In this document: one piece after another, positions 8,627 through 17,312 of the stretch | How positions within the stretch are numbered: the first letter of the stretch is position 1 | How the letters are laid out: every line of letters starts with the position of its first letter | Assembly (NCBI GenBank): GCA_934167665.1 | Contig: CAKPLN010000005.1 | Span: forward strand, 1 to 64,000 | DNA from: an uncultured Bacilli bacterium | GTDB lineage: Bacteria; Bacillota_I; Bacilli_A; RF39; UBA660 | Length of the DNA: 64,000 nt | Reading direction: 5' to 3' | Notes under the pieces: model-generated | The model's input: only the letters and a program-made list of their open reading frames with translations | What the model was told of the DNA's origin: nothing | Database searches by the model: none | Made by a program: the position numbers and the translations under genes

Positions 8627-10183
8627 TTAATAAGTTATATCTTCTTTAGTAATAGTCTTTAAAACAGACTTTCTAGTATCTTTCTTCGTATTTTTAGCAT
8701 GATTTATAATAGTTTTTTCATATACATTACGAATAAATCTAGCATTACCAAAATTTCTCATATCTCTATTTTCATTAATCAACTCATCAACTTTTTCTAA
8801 AGCATCACCATCTAACTTAAAGCCACTCTTTTTAACCATATTACTAAATATTTCTTTTAATTCTTCATTTGTATAATCATCAAACTCTAATGTATAACCA
8901 ATTCTCGAAGCAATACCAGAGTTAGAATTTAGAAAAGCCTGCATCTCTTTTGTATATCCAGCAAATATTACAACTAAATTATCTCTATAGTCTTCCATAG
9001 CTTTAATAAGTGTAGCGATACACTCACCATTAAATGAATTATCATTATTTGTAGTGGCCAAAGTATAAGCTTCATCTATAAACAATATACCACCCATTGC
9101 TTTATTTATAACATTCATAGTTTTAACAGCTGTTTGTCCAACATATTCAGCTACTAAATCCTTAGATGATACCTCTATTAATTTATTACTTTTAATATAA
9201 CCTAAATTATATAAAATATCACCAATCATTCTTGCAACAGTAGTTTTTCCAGTACCAGGATTACCTAAAAAAACCATATGCAAATTTATATTTTGAATTT
9301 TTAAATCATCTTTAGTTTTATTTTTCAAAGTAATTAAATCAACTAAATCATATAACGAATTTTTAACTTTGCTTAATCCAACTAATTCATTCATTTCCTT
9401 AAAAACTTCATCAACAGATCTAACAGTCACAATATCAGGTAAACTTTTATTAAAAGAAATATACTTATATAAATAATCAGTATACGTTGTATAATCTTTT
9501 AAAGATTTAGGAAAAGTATTAGTAATATAATCAAGTAACTTAATATTAAAGTCTTCACCCATATTAACTTTACTTACTATTTCATTATAAACATCACTAA
9601 CAGAAGCCTTAACTTCATCAATATTAAATAAAAAATACTCACTAGATAATTTATCATCATTTAATAAAAATTCTCGTAAAACATCATCTTTACCACTAAT
9701 AAAAGTTATACTTTTACTAGATAATTCCCTCATCAATAAATAAAAAAACTTTCTCTTAAAATTACTATCTTTCATATTAATAGCATCTAAGTCTGTTATA
9801 TGAACAAGTCCATTTTTATATATAGTATTAATATCATCTAAATTATCAATCTTATATAAGGAAAACTCACTAATATCACTATTTTTAACATAATTATATT
9901 TTTTACTATAGTATCCTAGTAAACTAACAATAGCATCCGTAGTTAATTTATCAGTACCATTAATTTTAATATTAAATGTTATATAATTAGTCTCTTCCTT
10001 CAAACTATATTTTTCCATATAACTAATTATTTTTTTTAATAGTTCTTTAGAATCATCACTTATAAATAGATTATCTATATTAATTAATTCTTTTTCATCA
10101 CTCATTTTACTCTCTGTATTATTATCTAATTTATATCCTTTAGTAAAAAAGTCCTTATAAATATCACCAAATTCATAATTCAT
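8627..10183 (-). CDS. AAA+ ATPase, CbbX/SpoVK (CfxQ) type, with a long novel N-terminus
   Basis: 518 residues from ATG 10183 (MNYEFGDIYKDF), with AGGTGG 5 nt upstream; the GTG 9 nt earlier overlaps that site. Residues 1-255 are mostly alpha/beta and unrecognised. The AAA module begins at LVGLSKVKNSLYDLV: Walker A GNPGTGKTT, EVSSKDLVAEYVGQTAVKT (pore loop region), Walker B GGILFIDEAYTL, sensor VVIFAGYTKEM and Arg-finger region IASRIGYTLEF. CbbX-type ATPases remodel protein complexes; SpoVK acts in sporulation. It lies directly behind the TelA operon, separated by a terminator, and before the UDG-fold gene. Confidence 0.8.
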   Translation of the reverse strand: MNYEFGDIYKDFFTKGYKLDNNTESKMSDEKELINIDNLFISDDSKELLKKIISYMEKYSLKEETNYITFNIKINGTDKLTTDAIVSLLGYYSKKYNYVKNSDISEFSLYKIDNLDDINTIYKNGLVHITDLDAINMKDSNFKRKFFYLLMRELSSKSITFISGKDDVLREFLLNDDKLSSEYFLFNIDEVKASVSDVYNEIVSKVNMGEDFNIKLLDYITNTFPKSLKDYTTYTDYLYKYISFNKSLPDIVTVRSVDEVFKEMNELVGLSKVKNSLYDLVDLITLKNKTKDDLKIQNINLHMVFLGNPGTGKTTVARMIGDILYNLGYIKSNKLIEVSSKDLVAEYVGQTAVKTMNVINKAMGGILFIDEAYTLATTNNDNSFNGECIATLIKAMEDYRDNLVVIFAGYTKEMQAFLNSNSGIASRIGYTLEFDDYTNEELKEIFSNMVKKSGFKLDGDALEKVDELINENRDMRNFGNARFIRNVYEKTIINHAKNTKKDTRKSVLKTITKEDITY

Positions 10184-10226
10184 ATTATCCACCTACTTAC
10201 TATACAATATACCATAACACAATAAA

Positions 10227-10258
10227 TAAAAAGTGTAAAATAATAAAATTTTACACTC
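10227..10258 (-). terminator. Rho-independent terminator of the telA operon
   Basis: On the minus strand AGTGTAAA and TTTACACT pair (10233-10258) around an AT-rich loop and are followed by TTTTTATTT. It separates telA from the AAA+ gene. Confidence 0.7.
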
Positions 10259-10267
10259 TAATTACAA

Positions 10268-11419
10268 CTATTCAGCTTTAGGTTTTACATTTATTTCTAA
10301 AATCTTATTTTTTAATTCTTTTTCAATATTTTGAAGTTCTACTTCAGCTTCCTTACGTTTAATACGTCCATCTTCATGAATTTTAATTACTCCATCTAAT
10401 GTTTCAATTAAAGACTGATTAGTCTTCTTCAATGTTTCAATATCAACAATTGCTCTTTCACTCTCTTTAGCAATATCTAAAGTACCTTGTTTTAAAGTTT
10501 CACTATTCTTTAATAACATATCATTAGTTAATTTTGATACAGCTTGTTGTTGCTTTAAAGCCGTTTTAGCATTAGTTATACCAAGTGCCAAAACCATTTG
10601 ATTCTTCCAAAGAGGAATAGTATTAGTAATAGAACTTTGTATTTTTTCAACCAACTCAGCATCATTATTTTGAATCAATCTAATTTGTGGAGCCATTTGA
10701 ATAGAAATAAGTCTAGTTGTCTTTAAATCATATAATTTCTTTTCAAATCTATTAATTTGAGCTTCCATATCTTGAACTTTTTGTACGTCTAATTGTTCTT
10801 CTGTTTCTTCTGCTTTTTTCTTTAATTCTGGTAGAACAACATTCTTTAATTCTTCAAGCTTCTTTTCACCAGCAATTATATATAAAGATATTTCTTTGAA
10901 ATATTCCAAATTTTTTTGATACATTTGATCAAACATAGAAACATCTTTTAATAGTTTGATTTTACTTTTATCAAGTCCTTTTTCAATACCATCAATATTA
11001 GACTCAATCTTACTGTATTTAGCAACTATTTTAGTTAATTGTTTTTTAGCACTATAGAAGATTTTTCCTATACCTTTAGGTTCACTAACTAAAGTACCAT
11101 CAAAACCCTTAATTTCAGCTACTAAATCAGCAAGTAAATCCCCAACTTCTCCAGATGATTTAGTTTTAACATCTTCAAGTACTGAATCTGAAAAACTTGA
11201 AATTTTATTTTGAGCTGCCGCTCCATACTGTAATATTTGTGTAGAATCAAATACATCTATCTTTGCATTAAATTCGTCTATAGCTTTCTTCTCTTCAGCT
11301 GTCAACTCATCATAGTTTAAAGACTTTTCAATTCTTTCTTCAGTTACTTTCTTCTGCTTCGCAAGTTCTGCTACCTTCTCATCACCTTTATTCTCTACTT
11401 TTAATTCCATTACACTCAT
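10268..11419 (-). CDS. telA: TelA/KlaA family toxic-anion resistance protein
   Basis: 383 residues. ATG 11419 with AGGAG 7 nt upstream. The protein is almost wholly helical and charged. Family landmarks are LAKQKKVTEERIEKSLNY, LQYGAAAQNKISSFSDSVL, KGIGKIFYSAKKQLTKIV, SMFDQMYQKNLEYFKEISLY and QMAPQIRLIQNNDAELVEKI. TelA proteins were named for tellurite resistance; in Bacilli they sit next to xpaC and act in membrane-linked stress, mechanism unclear. It is the last gene of a four-gene operon, 10 nt after the solute-binding gene. Confidence 0.9.
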   Translation of the reverse strand: MSVMELKVENKGDEKVAELAKQKKVTEERIEKSLNYDELTAEEKKAIDEFNAKIDVFDSTQILQYGAAAQNKISSFSDSVLEDVKTKSSGEVGDLLADLVAEIKGFDGTLVSEPKGIGKIFYSAKKQLTKIVAKYSKIESNIDGIEKGLDKSKIKLLKDVSMFDQMYQKNLEYFKEISLYIIAGEKKLEELKNVVLPELKKKAEETEEQLDVQKVQDMEAQINRFEKKLYDLKTTRLISIQMAPQIRLIQNNDAELVEKIQSSITNTIPLWKNQMVLALGITNAKTALKQQQAVSKLTNDMLLKNSETLKQGTLDIAKESERAIVDIETLKKTNQSLIETLDGVIKIHEDGRIKRKEAEVELQNIEKELKNKILEINVKPKAE

Positions 11420-11429
11420 TTTAAATCTC

Positions 11430-12620
11430 CTATCTTGATAAATATTCTATTAATTTATTATAATAATTCATTTTTAAACTTGATACTGTACTTTTCAAAG
11501 TACTTGGAACTGATACGCCAATTTTATCAGCTGAATAATTTGATCCAGTAAATCCAGTTCTATAACCATACTTTTCCCATGCTATTTGTTGAATGTCTTT
11601 ATCTTGTAATGCTTTATAGAATTTTAATCCAGCATCAGAGAAAGCAGCTAAACAGTGTGTATTCCAAATTGTTGGTTTAGGATACATAATTACCATATCA
11701 CTACTAACTTGTTTATACCCTTCAGGATTTGCAATAGCAAATTCAATTAAACTTTTTTCATAATCAACAATCATAGGTTCCCCACCCATACCAGTCTTTA
11801 AATATCTTTCAAATAAATCAGCTGGTGTATTATTCATATATCCAGATTTTTGATAAAATACTTTTAATTTCTCCAAGTTAGCATCTATATTTTCATCACT
11901 TATATTTCCGTTACTTAATATTGATAATAATAATCCATAATAAGTAGCCCCAGGTGATGAAGTTACAGGATCTGTTGAGGCAATATTTACATTTCCATAT
12001 AAATCAGTTAATCCTAAATCACTCCAGCTTTTACCCTCTAAGATATAATCTATTAATTTATTCATATCAGTTATGTAATAAATACCATCATTTTCCTTCG
12101 TAACAATTCCTTGTTCTACAAGTTTTGCTGCAACATCTTTCCAAGAATAGATAACGATAGGTGTATAAAGAGCAAGTCCTCCATTTAAAACGGTATATCT
12201 ATCACTTTCACCATTTTCTTTTTGGGGATTCAACTTATAATAATCATAAAATCTCTGATCAGATGTAAACAAAGCATCATACTTAGAAACACCTTCAGTA
12301 TTAATTGTTATATCCTCTTTATTTTCTAATCTATTGATAATATCTCTATTACCAAGTCCTATAGATTCTCTGATTAATGGTTTTGTTACTGTTTTACCAT
12401 TACTCCATGAATCATATACAACTTTTAATTTATATTTCTTTTCAAGAATATTAATAATATCTGGATCAGAAATAAAATCTTCTTTACCACCACCAGTTGC
12501 AACATAAACAGTAGTAAGATTACTACTTCCTAAACTATTACCTCCCAATGCCTTAATACCAACAATTAAAGCAACAAGGACTACAAAAATAGCTATACCA
12601 ATAATTTGCTTCTTATTCAT
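11430..12620 (-). CDS. Membrane-anchored periplasmic-binding-like protein
   Basis: 396 residues from ATG 12620 (MNKKQIIGIAIFVVLVALIV), preceded by GAGGAGGGAG inside the end of the xpaC gene, so the two overlap by 8 nt. After one N-terminal membrane helix comes a type 2 extracellular solute-binding fold: VYVATGGGKEDF, YDALFTSDQRFYDYY, ASTDPVTSSPGATYYGLL and MVIMYPKPTIWNTH. No lipobox is seen, so it is anchored by the helix. No ABC permease is linked, which argues against simple transport; with the VWA protein upstream, which carries a related domain, sensing or assembly is more likely (inference). Confidence 0.7.
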   Translation of the reverse strand: MNKKQIIGIAIFVVLVALIVGIKALGGNSLGSSNLTTVYVATGGGKEDFISDPDIINILEKKYKLKVVYDSWSNGKTVTKPLIRESIGLGNRDIINRLENKEDITINTEGVSKYDALFTSDQRFYDYYKLNPQKENGESDRYTVLNGGLALYTPIVIYSWKDVAAKLVEQGIVTKENDGIYYITDMNKLIDYILEGKSWSDLGLTDLYGNVNIASTDPVTSSPGATYYGLLLSILSNGNISDENIDANLEKLKVFYQKSGYMNNTPADLFERYLKTGMGGEPMIVDYEKSLIEFAIANPEGYKQVSSDMVIMYPKPTIWNTHCLAAFSDAGLKFYKALQDKDIQQIAWEKYGYRTGFTGSNYSADKIGVSVPSTLKSTVSSLKMNYYNKLIEYLSR

Positions 12621-13230
12621 GATCTCCCTCCTCAACATTTAATTCATTTTTACTTAGACCATCAGCTTTCAACATTGAATTTAATACTTTTATTTCAACA
12701 TCAGTATCATTCATATCAGATTGATATAAGATATTTAAAAATTGTTTGAAAACATCATTTATTTCTTTAATAGTATTTTCTGTTGTTAAGTTAAATGATT
12801 TTTCTTCTTTAGAATTAATTCTTTGATTTTCTATTTCATCATAACGATCTACTAATTTAACAGTTACTGGTAAGTAATAATCAAAAAAGTTTTTTAATTT
12901 CTTTTCTTTTTCTGGATTTTTTTCTATGGTGTTAATAATCTTAGTAACTGTCGTATTAATTTCATTTAAACTTTTCCTAAGTTCAATATTTTCTATTTTA
13001 GGAATCATCTCTAAAATATGTTTATTTTGCTTTTTAGCATTTTCTAAAGTTTCATATAATGTTAAGTTAGACTCTTTCAATGTCTTATCTTTTCTAAAAA
13101 CAAGTTCTCCCGCTGTAAATGCTAAAGTTCCTATGGCTATTGATGGTAAAATTGGAATATTCAATGCTAAATATGGAATAGCAAAAAAACTTCCTCCAAT
13201 AACTGCTGAAACTACTTCACTATTTTTCAT
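12613..13230 (-). CDS. xpaC: XpaC-like protein (5-bromo-4-chloroindolyl phosphate hydrolysis family)
   Basis: 205 residues; RBS AGGTGA before ATG. The hydrophobic start SAVIGGSFFAIPYLALNIPI, with a second hydrophobic stretch, anchors it to the membrane. The cytoplasmic helical part (LENAKKQNKHILEMIPKIEN, KKLKNFFDYYLPVTVKLVDR) matches the XpaC family. XpaC and TelA are neighbours in many Bacilli, and here they are held in one operon with the VWA/solute-binding pair. The biochemical role is unknown; the family name comes from a phosphatase phenotype, not a proven enzyme. Confidence 0.8.
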   Translation of the reverse strand: MKNSEVVSAVIGGSFFAIPYLALNIPILPSIAIGTLAFTAGELVFRKDKTLKESNLTLYETLENAKKQNKHILEMIPKIENIELRKSLNEINTTVTKIINTIEKNPEKEKKLKNFFDYYLPVTVKLVDRYDEIENQRINSKEEKSFNLTTENTIKEINDVFKQFLNILYQSDMNDTDVEIKVLNSMLKADGLSKNELNVEEGDHE

Positions 13231-13238
13231 ATTATCAC

Positions 13239-14873
13239 CTAATTATAACTTCTAACTTCTTTAAATGCTTTTAACAAACCATTTTTTCCATCAAATACCT
13301 TGGCATTACTCAAATCAGCAATTTCTTCTAATTGATCTTCTTTAGCATTCCCAAAAGTAATACTATAAATTGGAATATCGGTAAGCTTAAATTTAGAATT
13401 TAAATAATGCCTTTCTAATTCTGCATAACTACCAACATTTATTTCTCCATCAGTCATAGCAATTATTGTTTTAGTATAATCATTAGATTCATCTTTTAAT
13501 ATATTTAGTCCTGATATTATAGCATCATATAAAGCTGTACTACCAGTAACGCTTTCTTTTTTAATATTTTCTATTAAAGTAGATGTATCATTTCCTGTAG
13601 CTTCCCATATATGCTTAACAGTACTACTAAAAGTTATTACTGTTATTTTATCATTTCTACTAAACTGTAATTTATCTTTACTAGCACTATCTCTATTTAA
13701 TACATATTCCATAGCTCCTACTAAGTCATCATAGCCATTACCATAATACATACTTCCAGAATAGTCTAAACAAAATACTACATGAGTAGGTTTTCTTAAC
13801 TCTTCAATATATAAATTTAAAGCTGCTGTCATTACTTTCTTTGAAGGAAATTTTGTAACATTTAAATACTTAGTAGTATCTATACCCCAGTCTTTCTTAA
13901 AGATATCACTATCAGCTTTAGAAGTTACTCCTCCATACCAAGTTCTTTGTCCATTATTCTCAAGAAGTTTTTGACCATCATCACTCAATAAATAGTTTTG
14001 AATCTTTAAAAAATTATCTTCTCTACCAATTTTATTATCAATAAAAGCAAATGTCGAATCATTAATTGCTACTCCATCACTTGGATATATCAAATATAAT
14101 TGTTCTTTATTTTCTTTTTCTAATGCCTGATTAATATTTATTAAAGATGCTTCACTAGCTATAATAGCTTCATAATCACTTTTATTTAAAAACATCTTAC
14201 TAAGATAAGCTTCATCACCAGATACTCTTGAAACACCAGCAAAAATATCTTTTAAGTTATTAATTAAAGTCTCATCATGTAACATATCTTCAGTTAATAC
14301 TTCAGGGTTTCCCGCAAGAGATGTTAAAAAACCTAAATACGCTGTAGCTCCCGTATTAGTTTGAGTTACAGAATTCATAACATAATTAATCTTCTTATCT
14401 TTTATTAAGTTTAAAATATCTGTATTAGTTACCTTATTATTTATAAGATTAAGTTCTGCTGCTTTACTTTTCTTTATTCCTAAAACAACAGGACTAATGC
14501 TTACAGATTTAGAATCACTATATAAATATGGATTGTCTAACATATATAACCACATTGAATTTGATATCCAAATAGCATCGTATGAAGCTGAATTAGTATT
14601 TAACTCATCAACTATATCTAAATCTCCCATATACTTAAAATCTACAGAAATGCCTTGTTTCCTAGCATAACTTCTTATTTCACTTTCCATATAAGAATTT
14701 TCATAAGAAGATAAAATACGTACTTGATTTGAATTAGTAAAATTAGTTACAAAATTGTTCACAAAATTACTAAAAGCACCACCAAGTTTAAATAAATAGA
14801 AAAAAACAAAACAAACTACTACAAATACAATGAACCCCTTCGAATTAGTTTTCACTTTCTCCCTCTTTTCCAT
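13239..14873 (-). CDS. Membrane-anchored solute-binding domain fused to a VWA domain
   Basis: 544 residues from ATG 14873 (MEKREKVKTNSKGFIVFVVV). One membrane helix (about 13-35) is followed by a type 2 solute-binding-like domain (about 50-335: SYDAIWISNSMWLYM, TQTNTGATAYLGFLTSLAG, LYLIYPSDGVAINDSTFAF). A C-terminal VWA domain (about 365-544) has a complete MIDAS: DYSGS, TGSTALYD and MTDGE. Fusion of these two folds is seen in uncharacterised bacterial proteins; metal-dependent ligand or protein binding outside the membrane is expected. It is the first gene of the operon with xpaC, a second binding protein and telA, spacing 8 nt. Confidence 0.85.
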   Translation of the reverse strand: MEKREKVKTNSKGFIVFVVVCFVFFYLFKLGGAFSNFVNNFVTNFTNSNQVRILSSYENSYMESEIRSYARKQGISVDFKYMGDLDIVDELNTNSASYDAIWISNSMWLYMLDNPYLYSDSKSVSISPVVLGIKKSKAAELNLINNKVTNTDILNLIKDKKINYVMNSVTQTNTGATAYLGFLTSLAGNPEVLTEDMLHDETLINNLKDIFAGVSRVSGDEAYLSKMFLNKSDYEAIIASEASLININQALEKENKEQLYLIYPSDGVAINDSTFAFIDNKIGREDNFLKIQNYLLSDDGQKLLENNGQRTWYGGVTSKADSDIFKKDWGIDTTKYLNVTKFPSKKVMTAALNLYIEELRKPTHVVFCLDYSGSMYYGNGYDDLVGAMEYVLNRDSASKDKLQFSRNDKITVITFSSTVKHIWEATGNDTSTLIENIKKESVTGSTALYDAIISGLNILKDESNDYTKTIIAMTDGEINVGSYAELERHYLNSKFKLTDIPIYSITFGNAKEDQLEEIADLSNAKVFDGKNGLLKAFKEVRSYN

Positions 14874-14935
14874 TCTCACCACTACTTTCCTATAACTAAT
14901 TATAACATATATTTATTAACTGTATATTATTTTTA

Positions 14936-15010
14936 AGAACAAAAGGTAAATTTTTAATTTGTAGCTTTAGTAATTCCTCCTTCATAAATAAAGTACTATT
15001 TATATTCCAT
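14936..15010 (-). mobile_element. Solo right-end remnant of a TnpB (IS200/IS605-type) element
   Basis: The minus strand from 15010 to 14936 matches the region downstream of the intact tnpB at 46535-46640. It shares the ...CTATGGA.ATAAA and AAATTAAAAATTT hairpin core and the terminal TTTTGTTCT. No tnpB coding is left here. It lies between the VWA operon and lepB. Confidence 0.6.
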
Positions 15011-15144
15011 AGACTTTATACATGTAATTTAATAGTAATATTTAAAAGAGAAAACTTATTATAAAAAATGGATATAAATATCTAAATTTATATCCAATAA
15101 TAACATTAATAATTTAAACTCAAATTTTATATACTAAATAAATA

Positions 15145-15648
15145 TTAATTTATCTTTCCCATACGCTTAAATGGATAGATAACTCTATTAGTAGTACCTT
15201 TAATTTTTTCTATCGGAATACTTCCAATAATCCTACTATCAGTAGAATTAATACGATTATCACCTAACACATAATACTCATTTTGAGGAACCTCTATTTT
15301 TTCAACATCACCAGTTTCAGCATGTTCAAAATCCTCATCAACTACATTACCATTAATATATAATAAATTATCTTTATATTCTACTACTTCCCCAGGAAGA
15401 CCAATTACTCGTTTAATTAAATACTCATTTTTATATCTAATAACCACAATATCAAATCTTTTTATTCCATTAGTCTTATAAGAAAACTCATTAAGAAGCA
15501 TAATATCACCATTTTGTAGAGTATTATTCATTGAAGGTCCATTAACTCTAATAGGTGTAACAATAAGTTTTCTAATTAAAATAACAATACATATTAATAT
15601 AATATAAGGAACATATTCTTTAAAAAAAGTCTTCATAATCTTACTCAT
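15145..15648 (-). CDS. lepB: Signal peptidase I
   Basis: 167 residues with one N-terminal membrane helix (YVPYIILICIVILIRKLIV). The catalytic Ser is in VNGPSMNNTL and the catalytic Lys in YLIKRVIGLPGE. Box E is ENPQ-like (VPQNEYYVLGDNRINSTDSR). The length fits Gram-positive SipS/LepB. It cleaves signal peptides of secreted proteins on the outer face of the membrane. It lies downstream of rplS, a common arrangement in Bacillota, and is separated from it by a terminator. Confidence 0.95.
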   Translation of the reverse strand: MSKIMKTFFKEYVPYIILICIVILIRKLIVTPIRVNGPSMNNTLQNGDIMLLNEFSYKTNGIKRFDIVVIRYKNEYLIKRVIGLPGEVVEYKDNLLYINGNVVDEDFEHAETGDVEKIEVPQNEYYVLGDNRINSTDSRIIGSIPIEKIKGTTNRVIYPFKRMGKIN

Positions 15649-15694
15649 ATTATCATCTCCAATATAATTATATCATTAACAATAAAATAATACG

Positions 15695-15720
15695 AAAAAA
15701 ACAGGACTTAAATCAAGTCC
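15695..15720 (-). terminator. Terminator after rplS
   Basis: On the minus strand GGACTTGATTTAAGTCC folds into a hairpin followed by TGTTTTTTT. Confidence 0.75.
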
Positions 15721-15730
15721 CATTTCAAAA

Positions 15731-16072
15731 TTAATCTCTTTCTTTAATACGATATCCGCCAACTCTACCCTTAAGGAAGTTAAGTTTAGAACGTCTAACT
15801 TTACCTTTACGAACAACAGTAATAGCAGCTACTTTTGGTGAGTTTAATGGGAAGATTCTTTCAACTCCAACACCACTTGATACTTTACGTACTGTAAATG
15901 TTTCTGAAACAGAACCTCCACGACGTGCTACAACAACACCTTCAAAAGCTTGAATACGTTCTCTTTTTCCTTCAATGATCTTAACATCAACTCTTACTGT
16001 ATCTCCAACACGGAACTCAGGTACATTAGGGTTAAGTTGTTTTTCATTAATTTTGTCAAGAATATTAGCCAT
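15731..16072 (-). CDS. rplS: Ribosomal protein L19 (bL19)
   Basis: 113 residues, the usual length. Signature stretches are PEFRVGDTVRVDVKI, RIQAFEGVVVARRG, VERIFPLNSPKV and RRSKLNFLKGRVG. It is part of the large subunit at the subunit interface. RBS GAGAGGAG lies before ATG. It has its own sigma-A-type promoter (16152-16180) although it follows the trmD cluster. Confidence 0.98.
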   Translation of the reverse strand: MANILDKINEKQLNPNVPEFRVGDTVRVDVKIIEGKRERIQAFEGVVVARRGGSVSETFTVRKVSSGVGVERIFPLNSPKVAAITVVRKGKVRRSKLNFLKGRVGGYRIKERD

Positions 16073-16151
16073 ATAAGTTCTCCTCTCTAAGTATATTTAC
16101 CAATGATCATATCCATAAAAGAAAAGCGGATCATCTCAATCAACATCCAAG

Positions 16152-16180
16152 ATTATACCACAGTAAATCATCTTTTGCAA
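16152..16180 (-). promoter_or_regulatory. Sigma-A-type promoter of rplS
   Basis: The minus strand carries TTGCAA (16180-16175), a 17-bp spacer and TATAAT (16157-16152). A leader of about 70 nt precedes the start codon. Confidence 0.7.
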
Positions 16181-16185
16181 CAAAA

Positions 16186-16632
16186 TTATCTACTCTTTCC
16201 CTTAGTATCATCCATTAATAGACTATTTTGTAATTCTAAAAGCCTATTTTTAGACTCTTCCTGTAAAGCACTAAGTTGTTTCGCCATCAAATTAAGTTCT
16301 TTTCTTTCCAAAAACATACGGTATTTATTTTTAACTTCTTGTCTAAATTTCTCTATTTGATTTAAAGCCATTCTAAAAGCATCACCCGTGTCATCATCAC
16401 TAATAAGTAGTTCTGTAACACTCATAAGCAATTTTTTATATTTATTATTAACCATTCTACTAACCATAGGTCTAGCTAACACAACATCATAAATTTTAAG
16501 AGTAGAAATTTTTTGCCCCATAACAACAAGACAACCATTTCTAGAAGAAACTAAAAAACTATCTAGTTTCTCAAAATCACTATTTTTAAATTGTCCCTTT
16601 AAACTACTATCACTCTTTATAATCTTGTACAT
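16186..16632 (-). CDS. Conserved-context hypothetical protein between trmD and rplS
   Basis: 148 residues; no membrane segment. The N-terminal half is alpha/beta (LVVMGQKISTLKIYDVVLAR). The C-terminal half is strongly helical and charged, probably a coiled coil (FRQEVKNKYRMFLERKEL, QLSALQEESKNRLLELQNSL). It follows trmD by 8 nt and likely belongs to the rimM-trmD transcript. I do not recognise the family; the place among rRNA/tRNA modification genes hints at a ribosome-related role. Confidence 0.5.
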   Translation of the reverse strand: MYKIIKSDSSLKGQFKNSDFEKLDSFLVSSRNGCLVVMGQKISTLKIYDVVLARPMVSRMVNNKYKKLLMSVTELLISDDDTGDAFRMALNQIEKFRQEVKNKYRMFLERKELNLMAKQLSALQEESKNRLLELQNSLLMDDTKGKSR

Positions 16633-16640
16633 ATAATCAC

Positions 16641-17309
16641 CTACTTACTCAAAAGATCTGGTCTTTTTTTCATTGTTTTTTTTACTGCTTCATTATATCT
16701 ATATTCAGCAATTCTTTTATGATCACCCGATAATAAAACTTCTGGTACTTCTAATCCTTGATAAACTCTAGGTTTAGTATAAGTAGGATAATCAAGTAAA
16801 TTATCATTAAAAGAATCATTTATATGTGAACCTTCTTCAATAACTCCAGGTAATAATCTGACAATCGAATCAACTAAAACCATACTAGGTATTTCTCCCC
16901 CAGTAAGAACATAGTCTCCAATACTAATTTCCAAATCACAAATAGTTCTAATTCTCTCATCAAAACCTTCATAATGACCACAAATTAATATCAAATGACC
17001 CTCTAAAGCTAAATTATAAGCCATTTCCTGTTTATATAACTCTCCATCTGGGGTAAGTAAAATTACTTTTGAATTATCTTTTCTTATACTTTTAACACAA
17101 TCAAATATAGGTTGACATGTTAAAACCATGCCATTACCACCACCATAAGGTGTATCATCAACTTTATGATGCAAATCATTTGAATAATCTCTAAAATTAT
17201 GAATATTTATTTCCACTTTTCCTAAATCAATTGCTCTTTTAATTATAGACTCTGAAAAAGCCCCCATATACATATTAGGAAAAAGTGTTAAAATATCAAT
17301 CTTCAACAT
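16641..17309 (-). CDS. trmD: tRNA (guanine-N1)-methyltransferase
   Basis: 222 residues. SPOUT/trefoil-knot motifs are complete: DDTPYGGGNGMVL, ILICGHYEGFDERI and SIGDYVLTGGEIPSMVLVDS, with the catalytic Asp region of TrmD (EEGSHINDSF). It methylates G37 of tRNAs using SAM, preventing frameshifting. RBS GAGGGG before ATG; 3 nt after rimM, in the classic rimM-trmD-rplS order. Confidence 0.97.
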   Translation of the reverse strand: MLKIDILTLFPNMYMGAFSESIIKRAIDLGKVEINIHNFRDYSNDLHHKVDDTPYGGGNGMVLTCQPIFDCVKSIRKDNSKVILLTPDGELYKQEMAYNLALEGHLILICGHYEGFDERIRTICDLEISIGDYVLTGGEIPSMVLVDSIVRLLPGVIEEGSHINDSFNDNLLDYPTYTKPRVYQGLEVPEVLLSGDHKRIAEYRYNEAVKKTMKKRPDLLSK

Positions 17310-17312
17310 AAT

